This document shows, piece by piece, positions 18,743 to 28,940 of a DNA stretch of 64,000 nt. Under the pieces are notes generated by a model that had not been told where the DNA came from, searched no databases, and saw nothing but the letters and a program-made list of their open reading frames with translations. Within the stretch, counting starts at the first letter, position 1. Every line of letters begins with the position of its first letter. The stretch is from GAS188 sp963713805. GTDB taxonomy: Bacteria; Pseudomonadota; Alphaproteobacteria; Rhizobiales; Beijerinckiaceae. The position numbers and the translations under genes were made by a program. Location of the stretch: NCBI GenBank assembly GCA_963713805.1, contig CAVQNF010000039.1, positions 186,001 to 250,000 of the forward strand, in the 5' to 3' direction.

Positions 18743-19631
18743 CTCGCCCCTCGGCGCCGGAGCGCGACATTGGCGATGAGGGTGAGGCCAGAGCGTCGTC
18801 GCCATCAGCACGAAGGACACGGCGGCGCCGAAGGGCCAGTTGTTCGATTGGCTGAACTGGTCGTAGACGAGCGGCCCCATCATCTGCGAATTTCGGGCCG
18901 CCGAGCAGCACCGGCGTCGCATAGGCGTTCATCGCGAGGATGAAGGTGAGGATGGTGCCGGCGAGCGTGCCGGGCAGCGCCAGCGGCCAGACGACCCGGC
19001 GGAAGGTCTGGAAGGGCGGCGGCGCCAAGGCTGAGCGCCGCCTCCTCGATCGGGCGCGCGATGCCTTCGATCACGCTCTGCAAGGTGAGCACCATATAGG
19101 GCAGGTTGACCGTGATGATGCCGACCACCACGGCCATCTCGGTGTACATGAGGGTGAGCGGCTGATCGATGACGCCGATCGTCATCAAGGACGACTATTG
19201 ATGAAGCCCTTGGCGCCGAACAGCGTCATCCAGCCCGCCGCGCGCACCGCGTTGCCGATGAAGAGCGGCAGCACCACGAGGATCACCATGAGGTTCTTCC
19301 AGCGCGACGTCATGCGCGCCAGCCAATAGGCGAGCGGGAAAGCCCATCACGAGGCAGATGAGCGTCGAGACGAGCGAGACGCGGATCGTCCGCGCGAGGA
19401 CGGTGAGATAATAGGGATCGGTGAAGAACTTGACGTAGTTCTCGGCCGTCACCGCCTCGACCATGTAGGCCGCGGGATCGAAGCGGTTGAGGCTGTAGCG
19501 GAACAGGATGGCGACGGGCACGAGAAGCTGCAGCACGCAAAACAGCGTCGCCGGCCCGATGAGCACGAGCGCCATCGAGGACGGCGCGCGCGAGCGGGCG
19601 CGGTGATGGCGACATCGAAGGCGAGGGTCAT
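18724..19631 (-). CDS. ABC transporter permease, PotB-like
   Basis: First-type permease of a spermidine/putrescine-like importer. Seen in pieces: MTLAFDVAITAPARAR, MALVLIGPATLFCVLQLLVP, VAILFRYSLNRFDPAAYMVE, YYLTVLARTIRVSLVSTLIC, then MTIGVIDQPLTLMYTEMAVV, GIITVNLPYMVLTLQSVIEG and the EAA-loop sequence IEEAALSLGA, which contacts the ATPase. It ends with LTLIANVALRRRG. Breaks are near 19600, 19335, 19195, 19020, 18890 and 18795. Last gene of the minus-strand set potC-potA-potD-potB (228 bp after the binding protein). The stop codon lies in the downstream heptamer array. Confidence 0.8.
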
Positions 19632-19858
19632 TCCGACCCTGCCTCGCCTCTCGCTCGCAGGGAGAAGGTGCCGAGCCTCCGGACTCGATCCGGGGCGAGG
19701 CGCGGATGAGGGAGGCAACGCTCACCTGGCAAGGCACGCGCCAGCCCCCCTCACCCGGCTCGCTCCGCTCGGAACAAATCCGAGGGTCGCGAGTCCGACC
19801 TCTCCCGCCAGCGGGAGAGGTAGGAGGCGCCGGCCCTTTGCCGCAACGGCATCGGCCC
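19632..19858. repeat. GC-rich palindromic sequence inside the transporter operon
   Basis: 227 bp between the binding-protein gene and the permease gene. It holds CTCTCCCGCCAGCGGGAGAG (19799-19818), a perfect hairpin, and GGCTCGCTCCGCTC-type sequence common in intergenic repeats of this window. No gene is visible. A hairpin in this position could protect or attenuate the operon transcript. Confidence 0.55.
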
Positions 19859-20916
19859 TCAGGCCTTGAACTCCTTGTCCCACCATTCCTTCCACTTGGC
19901 GTCGTTTTGCGTGACATAGGCGTAATCGGGCGTCATCAGATGCTTCTGCTCCTCGTCGCTGAAGCCGATGCGCTTGCGCAGATCGTCGGGGAGCGGAGCG
20001 TCGGTGACGGTCGGGTTGTAGCCCATGTCGTTGGCGAAGTTGATTTGCGCCTGCGACTGCAAGAGCGCGTCGAGATAGGCATAGCCGCCTTGCTTGTTGG
20101 GGGCGTTCTTCGGAATCGAGAACAGGGATTGGTAAGCGACGATGCCTTCCTTCGGCACCGCCGCCTCGACCGGCACGCCCGCCTTCTGCCATTGCACGCA
20201 GCGCGCCTTCCACATGACGCAAAGCCCGACCTCCTCGGTCTTGAGCCCTGCGCCATGCCTTCGTTGGTCGGGTAGATCTTGACGCCCTGCTTCTTGAGCT
20301 CCGTGAGCTTGCCCTTCGCCGGCTCGAAATCGGTGAAGCTTCCGCCACCCGCGAGCGCGGCGGCCATGACGGTGTAGATATATTGGATGTCGATGACGCC
20401 GACCTTGCCGGCGTTCTTCCCGTCGAAAAGATCGTTGAGGGATGTCGGCGCCGTCGGGACGAGCTTCGGATTGTAGACGAGGACGAGGCCCGAATAGATA
20501 TGCGGCACCGCGTAATCCGATTTGAGGACGGGCAGGATTTCAGGCGCGCGGGCGAGCTTCGAATAATCGATCTTCTCGAGCACGCCCGCCGCCGTCATCT
20601 CGGCGACGTTGAGGTCGGAAAGGGCCTGCACATCGCTCGTGCCGCGCGGCAGGCGCTTCTCGGCGACCATCTTGGCGCGGCGCGGCGCGTCGGACTCGGT
20701 ATCCTGCACCACCTCCCAGCCCTTCGCCTCGAGGAACGGCATCTCGATGTTCTTGTGCAGGAGATTGGCGTAGTCCCCGCCCCAGGTGCCGACGATGATC
20801 TTCTTGCTCTCCTCGGCCGTGGCCGCCCGCGTGCGCAAGAGGGCCGGTGCCGCCAAGGCCGCCGCGCCCGCGAGCACGGCACGACGGGAAGGATGCGGAT
20901 GTTCGAATTTTCTCAT
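19859..20916 (-). CDS. Polyamine-type ABC transporter substrate-binding protein
   Basis: Periplasmic binding protein of the PotD/extracellular solute-binding family 1 type. The N-terminus HPSRRAVLAGAAALAAPALL with the following RTRAATAEE is a twin-arginine-like signal peptide. Mature-domain blocks are KKIIVGTWGGDYANLLHKNI, MVAEKRLPRGTSDVQALSDL, YSGLVLVYNPKLVPTAPTSL and GVIDIQYIYTVMAAALAGG. One frame change near 20255 joins the C-terminal part, which has VGLCVMWKARCVQWQKAGVP, VPKEGIVAYQSLFSIPKNAP and ends KWKEWWDKEFKA. About 350 residues, normal. A GGGAGA ribosome site precedes the ATG. Gene order with PotA/PotC/PotB-like genes suggests uptake of a polyamine or similar small organic cation; the ligand is not determinable. 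Confidence 0.85.
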
Positions 20917-20953
20917 GATCAATCTCCCTGCGATCTTTTTTCGGTTGCCGGCG

Positions 20954-22046
20954 CTATGCTCGCTGGCTCGGCTCGGCCCTTGCTCGGCGAGGGCTTCCTC
21001 GCCGAAGATTTGGCCGACTGTCGCCGGCCAGCCGACCCTCAACGTCTCGCCCATCTTCGGCAGGGCCTCGCCCAACCGGTTGGCGATCTGGACGATGATG
21101 CGGTCTTGCGGCGAAAGCCTCACCCTCACGTCGAGGACCGCTCCGAGATAGGAGATGTATTCGACCACACCTTCGAAGGAGTTGTCGAGATGGGCGGCCT
21201 CGGCGCCGACCGAGACGGCTTCGGGGCGAAGCGCGAGCGTCCCCTTGCCGGCGACGGTCGCCGGCGCAGGCGATGCGAAGGCCGCCGGCGCTGATGAAGG
21301 CGCCGTCGGGCGCCGACTTTGCCTTCGAGGAAGTTGCTGCGCCCGACGAAGCCCGCGACGAAGCGGCCCGCCGGGCGCTCGTAAAGGTCGCGCTGCGTGC
21401 CGATCTGGCGCACCTCGCCTTGCGCCATGACGACGAGGCGGTCCGCCATGCTGAGCGCCTCGTCCTGGTCGTGCGTCACCATCACGGTGGTGAGGCCGAG
21501 CTTCTGTTGCAGCTCGCGGATCTCGACCCGCACCTCCTCGCGCAGCTTGGCGTCGAGATTCGACAAGGGCTCGTCGAGCAGCAGCACGTCGGGCCGGAAG
21601 GCGAGCGCGCGGGCGAGCGCGACGCGCTGCTGCTGGCCGCCCGAGAGCTGGCGCGGCAAGCGCTCGCCGAAGCCTTCGAGGCGCACGAGGCGCAGCGCCT
21701 CCGCGACGCGGGCGCGCGTTTCCTCGGCCGGCATCTTGCGCATCTCGAGCCCGAAGGCGACGTTCTCCTCGACGCTCAGATGCGGAAAGAGCGCGTAGCT
21801 CTGGAAGACGAGCCCGGTGTTGCGCTTCCAGGGCGGCAGCGTCGTCACGTCGCGGCCGCCGAGCGTGATGCGGCCCGACGACGGCTCGACGAAGCCCGCG
21901 ATCATGCGCAAGGTCGTCGTCTTGCCGCAGCCCGAGGGACCGAGGAGGACGAGGAACTCGCCTTGCGGAATGTCGATCGAAAGATCCTTGACGACGAAAT
22001 TCTCGCCGTAGCGCTTCGACAGGTTCTCGATCTCGACGCGCGCCAT
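20954..22046 (-). CDS. ABC transporter ATP-binding protein, PotA-like
   Basis: ATPase of the polyamine/Fe3+ importer class. Start MARVEIENLSKRYGENFVVK; Walker A LLGPSGCGKTTTLRMIAGF; Q-loop GLVFQSYALFPHLSVEENVA; signature LPRQLSGGQQQRVALARALA; Walker B DVLLLDEPLSNLDAKLREE; H-loop VMVTHDQDEALSMADRLVVM. The C-terminal TOBE regulatory domain (VEYISYLGAVLDVRVRLSPQ) is in another frame after breaks near 21305 and 21170. In that frame no stop occurs before the binding-protein start, so a further indel around 20950-21000 is likely; I set the end at the TAG at 20954, which is uncertain. The start overlaps the PotC-like stop (TGATG). It is the only ATPase in this transporter region and could also serve the sugar permeases. 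Confidence 0.83.
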
Positions 22047-22884
22047 CACACCACCTGCGTGAGCTTGACGAAGCGATCGGTGATGAGCATCGCGGCCGCG
22101 ATGATGGCGATCTGCACGACGGAAGCCGCCGCGATCGTCGGATCGATCTTCCATTCGAGATATTGCAGGATCGCGATCGGCAAGGTGGTGCGCCCGGCGC
22201 CCACGAGGAACAGGCTGAGCTCGAGATTGCTGAAGGAGATGACGAAGGCGAAGAGCGCCGCCGCGACGACGCCGGGGCGGATCACCGGGAAGCGTCACGC
22301 GGCGCAACGTGACCCAAGGCGTGGCGCCGAGATTTTGCGCCGCCTCCTCGATCGAGCGGTCGAAGCCGACGAGGCTCGCCGTGACGAGGCGCACGACCCA
22401 GGGGATGACGATGAGCGCATGCGCGGCGATGAGGCCGCCGATCGTGCCGATCACCGGCGTCTCGATGCCGAAGCCGTAGACCAGGATCTCCGCTTCGACC
22501 TCGGCCACATAGATCGCGGTGCCGAGCACGATCGCCGGCACCACGAGCGGCATGAGGAGAAGCGTGCTCGCCGCCCCGCCCCACCAGGAGAGATGGCGCA
22601 CGAGGCCGAGCGCCGCCGGAACGCCGAGCGCAAGCCCGATGAGGGTCGCGACGAGGCCGACCTCGACGCTCGTCACGAAGCCGTCGATGATCGCCTTCTG
22701 CGTCAGCATCGATGAGAACCAATGCAGCGTGTAGCCTTCGGGCGGAAAGGACGGGATTTCCTGCTTGAAGAAGGCGAGCCAGGTCACGAAGACGAGCGGC
22801 ACGAGGATGAAGCCGAGCGAGGCGAGCGCCGCGGCATCGAGCGCGAGCCTGCGCCAGGAACGCCTCAAGGATCGTATCGGGCAT
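22046..22884 (-). CDS. ABC transporter permease, PotC-like
   Basis: Second permease of the polyamine-type importer. Seen: LASLGFILVPLVFVTWLAFF, FFKQEIPSFPPEGYTLHWF, VEVGLVATLIGLALGVPAAL, TLLLMPLVVPAIVLGTAIYV, the EAA-loop SIEEAAQNLGATPWVTLRRV, then after a frame change near 22293 VVAAALFAFVISFSNLELSL and the C-terminus ITDRFVKLTQVV. The ATG at 22884 (MPDTIL) needs one base removed to join LRRSWRRL; without that the start would be TTG 22868. The length of ~275 residues is typical. Stop and the ATPase start overlap as TGATG. Confidence 0.82.
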
Positions 22885-22911
22885 CAGAGTAAGCCCCTCG
22901 GGGCCCCGCGG

Positions 22912-24158
22912 TCACGCGAGGCGATTTTTGTGGAACCGCCCCTCCTTCATGATGATGGAGAGATGCTCGCCCTGTTTCTGGAACAGGTTGAGGTTCTTCA
23001 GCGGGTCGCCGTCGACGAGGATGAGATCGGCGAAGGCGCCAGGCTGCGACGACGCCGAGCTTGCCTTCCATGCGGATGATCTCGGCCGCGATCGTCGTCG
23101 CCGAGCGCACGATCTCGATCGGCGTCATCACCTCCGAGCGCAGCAGGAACTCGCGGCTCTGCTCGTTCTGGAGCTGGCCGAGCAGATCGCTGCCGTAGCC
23201 GACCTTGACGCCCGCCTTCTTGCACAGCTCGAGCGAGCGCAGCCCGCCCTCGAGCACCATGTCGTTCTTGGCGAGCATGTCGGCGCTCATGCCGAACTGG
23301 GCGGCGCGCTCCTTCATCACCACATAGGCGACGAGGTTGGCGATCATGTAGCCCTTGTTCTTGGCAAGCAGCCTGGCGGCCGGCTGGTCGATGAGGTTGC
23401 CGTGCTCGATGGTGCGCACGCCCTGGCTCACCGCCCGCGTGATGGCTTCCGGCGTATAGGCATGGGCGAGCACGTAGCGATTGAAGGCGTGCGCCTCCTC
23501 GACGGCGGCCGCGATCTCGCCGAGCGAGAATTGCCGCGAATCGAGCGGATCGTAGGGCGAGGCGACGCCGCCCGAGACCATGATCTTGATGGCGTCCGCC
23601 CCTTGGCGCAATTCCTCGCGCACCGCGGCGCGCACATTGTCGACGCCGTCGGCGATGGCCTGGTGAAGGTGAGGCCGTCGCAGCAGCGGCACGCCTTGAA
23701 AAAATCGGTGCGCCGGCGCCCGTCCGAATGGCCCGCCCGTCGGCCCGATGGCGCGCCCGACGATGAACAGACGCGGACCCGGCAAATGGCCCTTCTCCAC
23801 CGCTTCCTTGATGCCCCAATCGGCGCCACCCGTGTCCCGCACCGTGGTGAAGCCGCGGTTCAGCATGCCGAGCATGAGCGGGGCGGAGCGCGGCCGCGAG
23901 CAGCGATACCGGGATGCTCTCGAGCATCCGCAAATTCACCTCGCTCAGATAGACATGGACGTGGCAGTCGATGAGGCCGGGCATCAAGACGCGCTTGCCG
24001 CAATCGATCTTGCGGGACGAGGCGGACTTGATCGGCTTGTCCGAGACTTCCTTGATGTGCCCGCCTTCGACCAGGACCTCATAGCCGCCTCTCGGCTCGT
24101 TCCAGCGCGGATCGAGAAGGTTGAGATTCCTGAAGAGGATCGGCTGGGGCGTGGGCAT
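22912..24158 (-). CDS. Amidohydrolase, imidazolonepropionase/prolidase-like
   Basis: Metal-dependent hydrolase of the amidohydrolase superfamily. N-terminal beta-sandwich QPILFRNLNLLDPRWNEPRG, then the first metal motif LMPGLIDCHVHVYLSE (HxH), GFTTVRDTGGADWGIKEAVE, the carboxylated-Lys strand GADAIKIMVSGGVASPYDP, His in YVLAHAYTPEAI and RTIEHGNLID, and the Asp strand KVGYGSDLLGQLQNEQSREF. The C-terminus reads FADLILVDGDPLKNL and KNRLA. Frame changes are near 23880, 23710 and 23040. This subgroup cleaves cyclic amides or Xaa-Pro/Xaa-Arg dipeptides. It lies between the sugar-type and the polyamine-type transporter genes, 28 bp before the PotC-like gene, so it probably processes the imported substrate. 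Confidence 0.82.
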
Positions 24159-24364
24159 TCGCAAGTCTCCAGACGCTGTCGCTTCGCGCATGGTCTCTTG
24201 TTCGCGCGCCTCGTGGCAAGCCGCCTTCGCGGAGAGCGCGATCACGGTCGCGTCAGCGCGAAAGCGCGTTTTGGCCGTCACGAGCCCAAAAAGGTCCTAC
24301 TTGGGTCGACCGAACAATCCGCTGCTCCAGGGCCTCCGTCAGGCCGCGGCGAGAGGCCTCGCGC

Positions 24365-25205
24365 TCACCCGTCCTTCAAGCCGCCGGCCGACAGGCCGGC
24401 GACGATCTGGCGTTGCGCCACGACGGTGAGCAGCAGCACCGGCAAGGTGACGAGCAAGCGCCGCGGCCGCGAGCGGCCCCCAGGAGATCTGCTCGAAGGT
24501 CAGCACGTTGTAGATCGCCGACGGCAAGGTGCGCGTCGTCTTGCCGCCGAGCACGACCGAGAAGATGAAGTTGTTCCAGGAGAAGATGAAGGCGAGGATG
24601 GCGCCGACGATGATGCCGGGCCTCGCGAGCGGCAGGGCGATGTGGCGGAAGCCCTGCCAGGGCGAGGCGCCGTCGACGAGCGCCGCGTCCTCGAGCTCCA
24701 TCGGCACGTTCTCGAAATAGCCGATCATCACCCAGACGATGATCGGCATGGTGATCACGAGATGCGTGACGAGAAGCGCCGTGATCGTGCCGTTGAGGCC
24801 GATGAGCTGGAACACCAGAAAGAGCGGGATGAGGTAGGAGAGCGCGGGCGTGATGCGCGCGATGAGAATGAGAAAGGCGAATTTCGCCGATTTCGCGCGC
24901 GCGATGCCATAGCCCGCCGGCACGCCGACGAGGATGCCCGACGAGTGACCGCGCCACCGGTCACCAGGATCGAGTTCCACAGATAGAGGAGGAAGTTGTT
25001 CTTGGCGAAGACGTCGCGGAAATTGTCGAGCGTCGGCGGATTCGGGATGAAGATCGGCGGGAAGGCCGTGTTGTCGGCGTCGTTCTTCAAGGACAAGGAC
25101 AGCATCCACAAGAAGACCAGGATCGCCGGCGAGACGAGCGCCAGAAGCGAAAGCGCAAATCCGACCTTGCCGGCGATGCGCTTGAGGCTTGCGTGCGCGC
25201 GTCAT
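24365..25205 (-). CDS. Carbohydrate ABC transporter permease, MalG-like
   Basis: CUT1-type inner-membrane permease. Corrected N-terminus reads KRIAGKVGFALSLLALVSPA then ILVFLWMLSLSLKNDADNTA and FPPIFIPNPPTLDNFRDVFA. Later segments are GYGIARAKSAKFAFLILIAR, LSYLIPLFLVFQLIGLNGT, VITMPIIVWVMIGYFENVPM, EAA-loop ELEDAALVDGASPWQGFRHI and AILAFIFSWNNFIFSVVLGG. Breaks are near 25170, 24945 and 24460. It ends about GGLKDG. Its start overlaps the stop of the MalF-like gene (ATGA), as usual for this pair. 206 bp separate it from the amidohydrolase. Confidence 0.82.
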
Positions 25206-26119
25206 GGCTCAGCGCGTTCCATTTCGAGCGCTGGCGCGCATGCAGGAGCAAGAGCGAGAGCAGCACGATGATGATGAAGAACACCACGACGAGCGCCGAG
25301 GCGTAGCCGAGCTTGTAGAATTGGAAGGCCTGCAGATAGAGGAAGATGTTGATCGTCTCGGACGCGGTGCCGGGGCCGCCTTGCGTGATGACGAAGATGT
25401 TGTCGAACACCTTCAAGGCATCGATGGTGCGCAACATCACCGCGATCATCACATAGGGCCACACGAGCGGCAGCGTGATGTGGCGGAAGAGATGCCAGGC
25501 ATTGGCGCCGTCGATGATGGCGGATTCATAGGGCTCCCTCGGCAGGCTCGCGAGGCCGCCGAGCACGATGAGCATGACGAGCGGCGTCCATTGCCAGACC
25601 TCGATCATCACCGAGCGTCGGGATCACGGTCGAGGGGTCGTAGACCCAAGGCTGCGGCGGGATGCCGACGAGCGAAAGCAGATAGTTCAGGACGCCGAGC
25701 TGCGGGTGGAACATCATCGTCCAGACGAGCGCCACGGCGACCGGCGTCGCCATCATCGGCATGGTGAAGACGCTGCGCAGGACGCCGCGGAACGGAAACT
25801 CGCGGTGAAAGGCGACCGCGGCCGCGATCCCGAGGATCACCGGAAGCACCACGGCGAGCGCGGTGAACCAGAAGGTTCGCCCGACCGCCTCGAGGAAGCG
25901 CGCGTCCTGGAAGAGGATGGCGTAATTCGACCAGCCGATGAAGGCCGAGCCTCCGCCGATCTTCCAATCCTGCGTCGACATATAGAGGGTGAAGAGCCAG
26001 GGGAAGACGATGACGGCGAGGATCGCGACGACCGCCGGCACGGCGAAGGCCCAGTACTTTCGGGAGAAGTCGTAAGGCGTGGCGGGAGCGTCGGCGGCGA
26101 GGCGCCGACGCCTTGCATT
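25202..26119 (-). CDS. Carbohydrate ABC transporter permease, MalF-like
   Basis: CUT1-type permease partner. Seen: YDFSRKYWAFAVPAVVAILA, FPWLFTLYMSTQDWKIGGGS, FTMPMMATPVAVALVWTMMF, HPQLGVLNYLLSLVGIPPQP, then in the next frame MIEVWQWTPLVMLIVLGGLA, EAA-loop ESAIIDGANAWHLFRHITLP, KVFDNIFVITQGGPGTASET and YKLGYASALVVVFFIIIVLL. Breaks are near 26080, 25610 and 25225. I place the start at ATG 26119, the only ATG near the expected N-terminus, with a frame change shortly after. It ends MERAEP with an ATGA overlap into the MalG-like gene. Confidence 0.8.
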
Positions 26120-26124
26120 CCTCG

Positions 26125-26225
26125 CCTCGTCTTGGCCGGGCTCGGGTCGGCCATCCACGCCTTACCGGCGCTTGCCCATGGAACGGAAAGGCGTGGGTGC
26201 CCGCGCCAAGCGCGGGCATGACGCG
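26125..26225. repeat. REP-type palindromic pair
   Basis: Hairpins TGGCCGGGCTCGGGTCGGCCA and GTGCCCGCGCCAAGCGCGGGCA lie between the binding-protein gene and the first permease gene. They are related to the pair at 15727-15825 but in opposite order. Confidence 0.7.
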
Positions 26226-26325
26226 CGATTGGGCGTGGGCCCTTGCTCATGAGCGTCCCCGCCGCGTCAGGCCCCTCGGATCTATTCCGAGGATCACGCC
26301 TGATGCTCTTGCGCAGCTTTCGCAC

Positions 26326-27675
26326 TCACGCCTTCTCGCTCGCCGCGAGGATGGGCTTGAAGGCTTCGGTCGCCTTCTTGAGCTCCGTCGCGGGGTCGGC
26401 GCCCGGTGAGCGTGTTGGTCAGCGCCACGCCGAACACGTCGCGGAACTCCTGGACCGGGATGATGACGGGCAGGCCGGGCCGCCCGATCTTCGCCGATTC
26501 GAGGATGCAGTCGAACCATTGCGGGCCGAATTTCGAGGCGGTGACGGTCTCGCGATCGGCATAGACGGAATTGCGCGCCGGAGCGCCGCCGCCCTCCTTG
26601 AGGAAGCGGAGCTGGTTCATCTTGTTCGTCGCCCATTGGATGTAGAACCAGGCCGCCTGCTTCTTCTTGGAGGCGGCGGAGATGCCGAGCCCGTCGGCGA
26701 AGGTCGCCGAATGATGCGCCTTGGGGCCTGGCGGGGTGACGCCATAGCCGACCTTGCCGACGACGCGCGAGACCTTCGGGTCCTCGACCGGCGCGGTGAA
26801 GCCGATGCCGTCGAGCCACATGGCGGCGCGCCCTTGCATGAAGGTCGTCTGGCATTCGTTCCAATTGAAGCCGATGGTGCCGGGCGGGGCGTAGTTCTTG
26901 TTGAGGTCGCGGTAATATTCGGCGGCCCAGATCGCCTCGGGCGTGTCGGTGAGGAGATTGCCCGAGGCGTCGATCGTCTCGAGCCCCTGGCCGAGCAGCC
27001 AGCTCGTCCAGACGGGGATGTTGGCGTTCTTCAAGCCGCGCGAGACGAAGCCGTAAATGCCTTTCGACGGGTCGGTGAGCGCCTTCGCGGCCGTCTTCAA
27101 TTCGTCGAGCGATTTCGGGTATTCGATGCCCTTCTGCGCGAAGAGCTCCTTGTTGTAGTAGATCATCCAATAATCGACGAAGATCGGGATGGTATCGAGC
27201 CGGCCGTCGCTCTGCGTCGCATAGTCGAGGCCGGCCTTGCCGAAATCGGCGAAATCGTAATCCGGCGTGGTGATCGCGGCATCGGCGAGATAGGAGCGCA
27301 GATCCTCCATCCATTTGCCCTTGGCGGCGATGCGCTTTTGCACGTGCAAGGCGAGGTTCACGACATCGAAGCTCGGGCTGCCCGAGGTGAATTCGATCAT
27401 CACCTTCTGGCGCTGCTGCTGCTCGGGGATCTGCTCGGAGGAGACCTCGATCCCGGTGAGCTCGGTGAACTCCTTCTCGTAGCGCTGGTAGATATCGGCG
27501 CGCGGCGACTTCGCGAGGACGACGTCGATCTTCTGCCCGGCGAAGCGCTTCCAATCGAATGTGCGATTGCGCATTGGCCTTGCGCACGAAAGCGGGCGCG
27601 CCGAGCGCCAAGGCCGCCGCGCCCGTCTGCATGAGGCGCCGGCGCGGAAGGGCGCGCGCTGCTGTGCTGCGACAT
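26326..27675 (-). CDS. Carbohydrate ABC transporter substrate-binding protein
   Basis: Periplasmic sugar-binding protein, family 1. The N-terminus MSQHSSARALPRRRLMQTGA followed by AALALGAPAFVRKANAQ, after frame correction, is a Tat-like signal peptide. The mature part includes FAGQKIDVVLAKSPRADIYQ, FTELTGIEVSSEQIPEQQQR, SFDVVNLALHVQKRIAAKGK, TIPIFVDYWMIYYNKELFAQ, GTIGFNWNECQTTFMQGRAA and MWLDGIGFTAPVEDPKV. The C-terminus in a shifted frame ends LAASEKA. Breaks are near 27640, 27560 and 26405. Corrected length ~440 residues. It heads the minus-strand operon SBP-MalF-MalG; a REP pair separates it from the permease gene. Confidence 0.85.
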
Positions 27676-27884
27676 TGGCAAGATCTCCTTCATGCTTCCT
27701 GCCCGGCGGCGCCTTCCGGGGTCATCACCGCGCAGCATGGCTTCGCGGGCCGCTTTCTCGAGAAGCCACCGACTTTTCGGCGAATGCTAGAAGCCTTCCC
27801 AATGCCAAGGCGCTGCAATGGCGCATTGTGGCGCGAGCGCTGCGATCCCATAAAGCTTCGGCCTCGCATCAGTGGAGGATTCCC

Positions 27885-28786
27885 ATGCCGACCGCCGAGC
27901 TGAAAGGCGTCTTTCCCTATCTCGTTTCGCCCGTCGACGCGAACGGACGCGTCAAGACGGATGTGCTCACGGCGCTCGTCGAGCATCTGATCGAGGCCGG
28001 CGTGCATGGACTGACGCCGCTCGGCTCGACCGGCGAGTTCGCTTATCTCGACACCAAGCAGCGGATCGAGATCGTCGATTGCGTGGTGCGCGCCGCGCGC
28101 GGGCGCGTGCCCGTCGTCGCCGGCGTCGCCTCGACCACGACGGCGGGCGCGGTCGAGCTCGCGAAGACATGTCGTCTCGCTCGGCGTCGACGGGGTGCTC
28201 GCGATCCTCGAAGCCTATTTTCCGATTTCCGAGACGCGGGAGTCGAGGCCTATTTCAAGGCGATCGCCGACGCCGTCCCCTGCCCGATCGTGCTCTACAC
28301 CAATCCGCAATTTCAGCGATCCGATCTTACGCTTACCGTGATCAAGCGGCTCTCGAGCGGTCGACAACATCCGCTACATCAAGGATGCGTCGACGAACAC
28401 GGGACGGCTCCTGTCGATCCTGAACGCGACCGAAGGGCGGATGAAGGTCTTCGCCGCCTCGGCCCATATCCCGGCCTGCGTGATGCTGATCGGCGGCGTC
28501 GGCTGGATGGCGGGGCCTGCCTGCATCGTTCCGCGCGAAAGCGTCGCGCTCTATGAGCTCACGCGGAGCGGGAAATGGGAAGAGGCGATGCGGCTTGCAG
28601 CGCAAGTTATGGGCGGTGAACGAGGCCTTCGCCAAATACGCGCTTGCCGCCTGCATCAAGGGCGCGCTCGAGATCCAAGGCTTCGCCGTCGGCGATCCGC
28701 TACCGCCGCAAGCCCCGCTGAGCGCTGAAGGGCGCGAGGAGCTGCGGAATGTGTTGGGGCGAGTAGCAAGTAGTGAAGTGAAGTGA
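27885..28786 (+). CDS. DapA/NanA-superfamily lyase (dihydrodipicolinate synthase family)
   Basis: Schiff-base forming aldolase/dehydratase of the DHDPS/NAL superfamily. Motifs: LKGVFPYLVSPVDANGRV, LTPLGSTGEFAYLDTKQRIE (pyruvate-carboxylate loop), the Tyr strand CPIVLYTNPQFQRSDL and the lysine strand IRYIKDASTNTGRLLS. Frame breaks near 28170, 28355 and 28605. GGAGG lies six bases before the ATG. The gene stands beside sugar-transport genes (divergent) and near RraA- and FAH-family genes, so it is more likely a catabolic aldolase or dehydratase than a lysine-biosynthesis enzyme. Its last codons (VASSEVK) and stop fall in a GAGTAGC-type array. Confidence 0.83.
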
Positions 28787-28940
28787 ATAGTGAAGAGGGA
28801 GAGGCGAGTAGCGAGTAGCGAGTGGCGGATAGGAAGAGAGAGTGAACGGTGAAGAGTGAAGGGCACTAGAAAGTCGCTTATCCCAGTCTCACTCCTCGCC
28901 CCTCACTCCTCACTCCTCACTACTCGCTACTCGCTACTCG
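28761..28940. repeat. Second inverted pair of GAGTAGC-type arrays, convergent junction
   Basis: The left arm from 28761 reads GAGTAGC, AAGTAGT, then GAGTAGCGAGTAGCGAGT (28805-28822) and AGAGTGAA variants. The right arm (28893-28940) is the reverse complement, CTACTCGCTACTCGCTACTC. The array overlaps the 3' ends of both converging genes and provides the stop of the gene on the right (GAG TAG at 28934-28939). Same architecture as at 18385-18742. Confidence 0.75.

Noticed and set aside
19936..21168. Single long reading frame joining the PotA C-terminus to the substrate-binding protein
   Set aside because: A Tat-like signal peptide with its own ATG and GGGAGA site lies in the middle; a secreted protein cannot be fused behind a cytoplasmic ATPase. 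A missing base before 20954 is likelier.
21126..22868. Single long reading frame joining the PotC-like permease to the PotA-like ATPase
   Set aside because: The permease part changes frame near 22293 and its natural end overlaps the ATPase start (TGATG). The apparent fusion is created by an indel.
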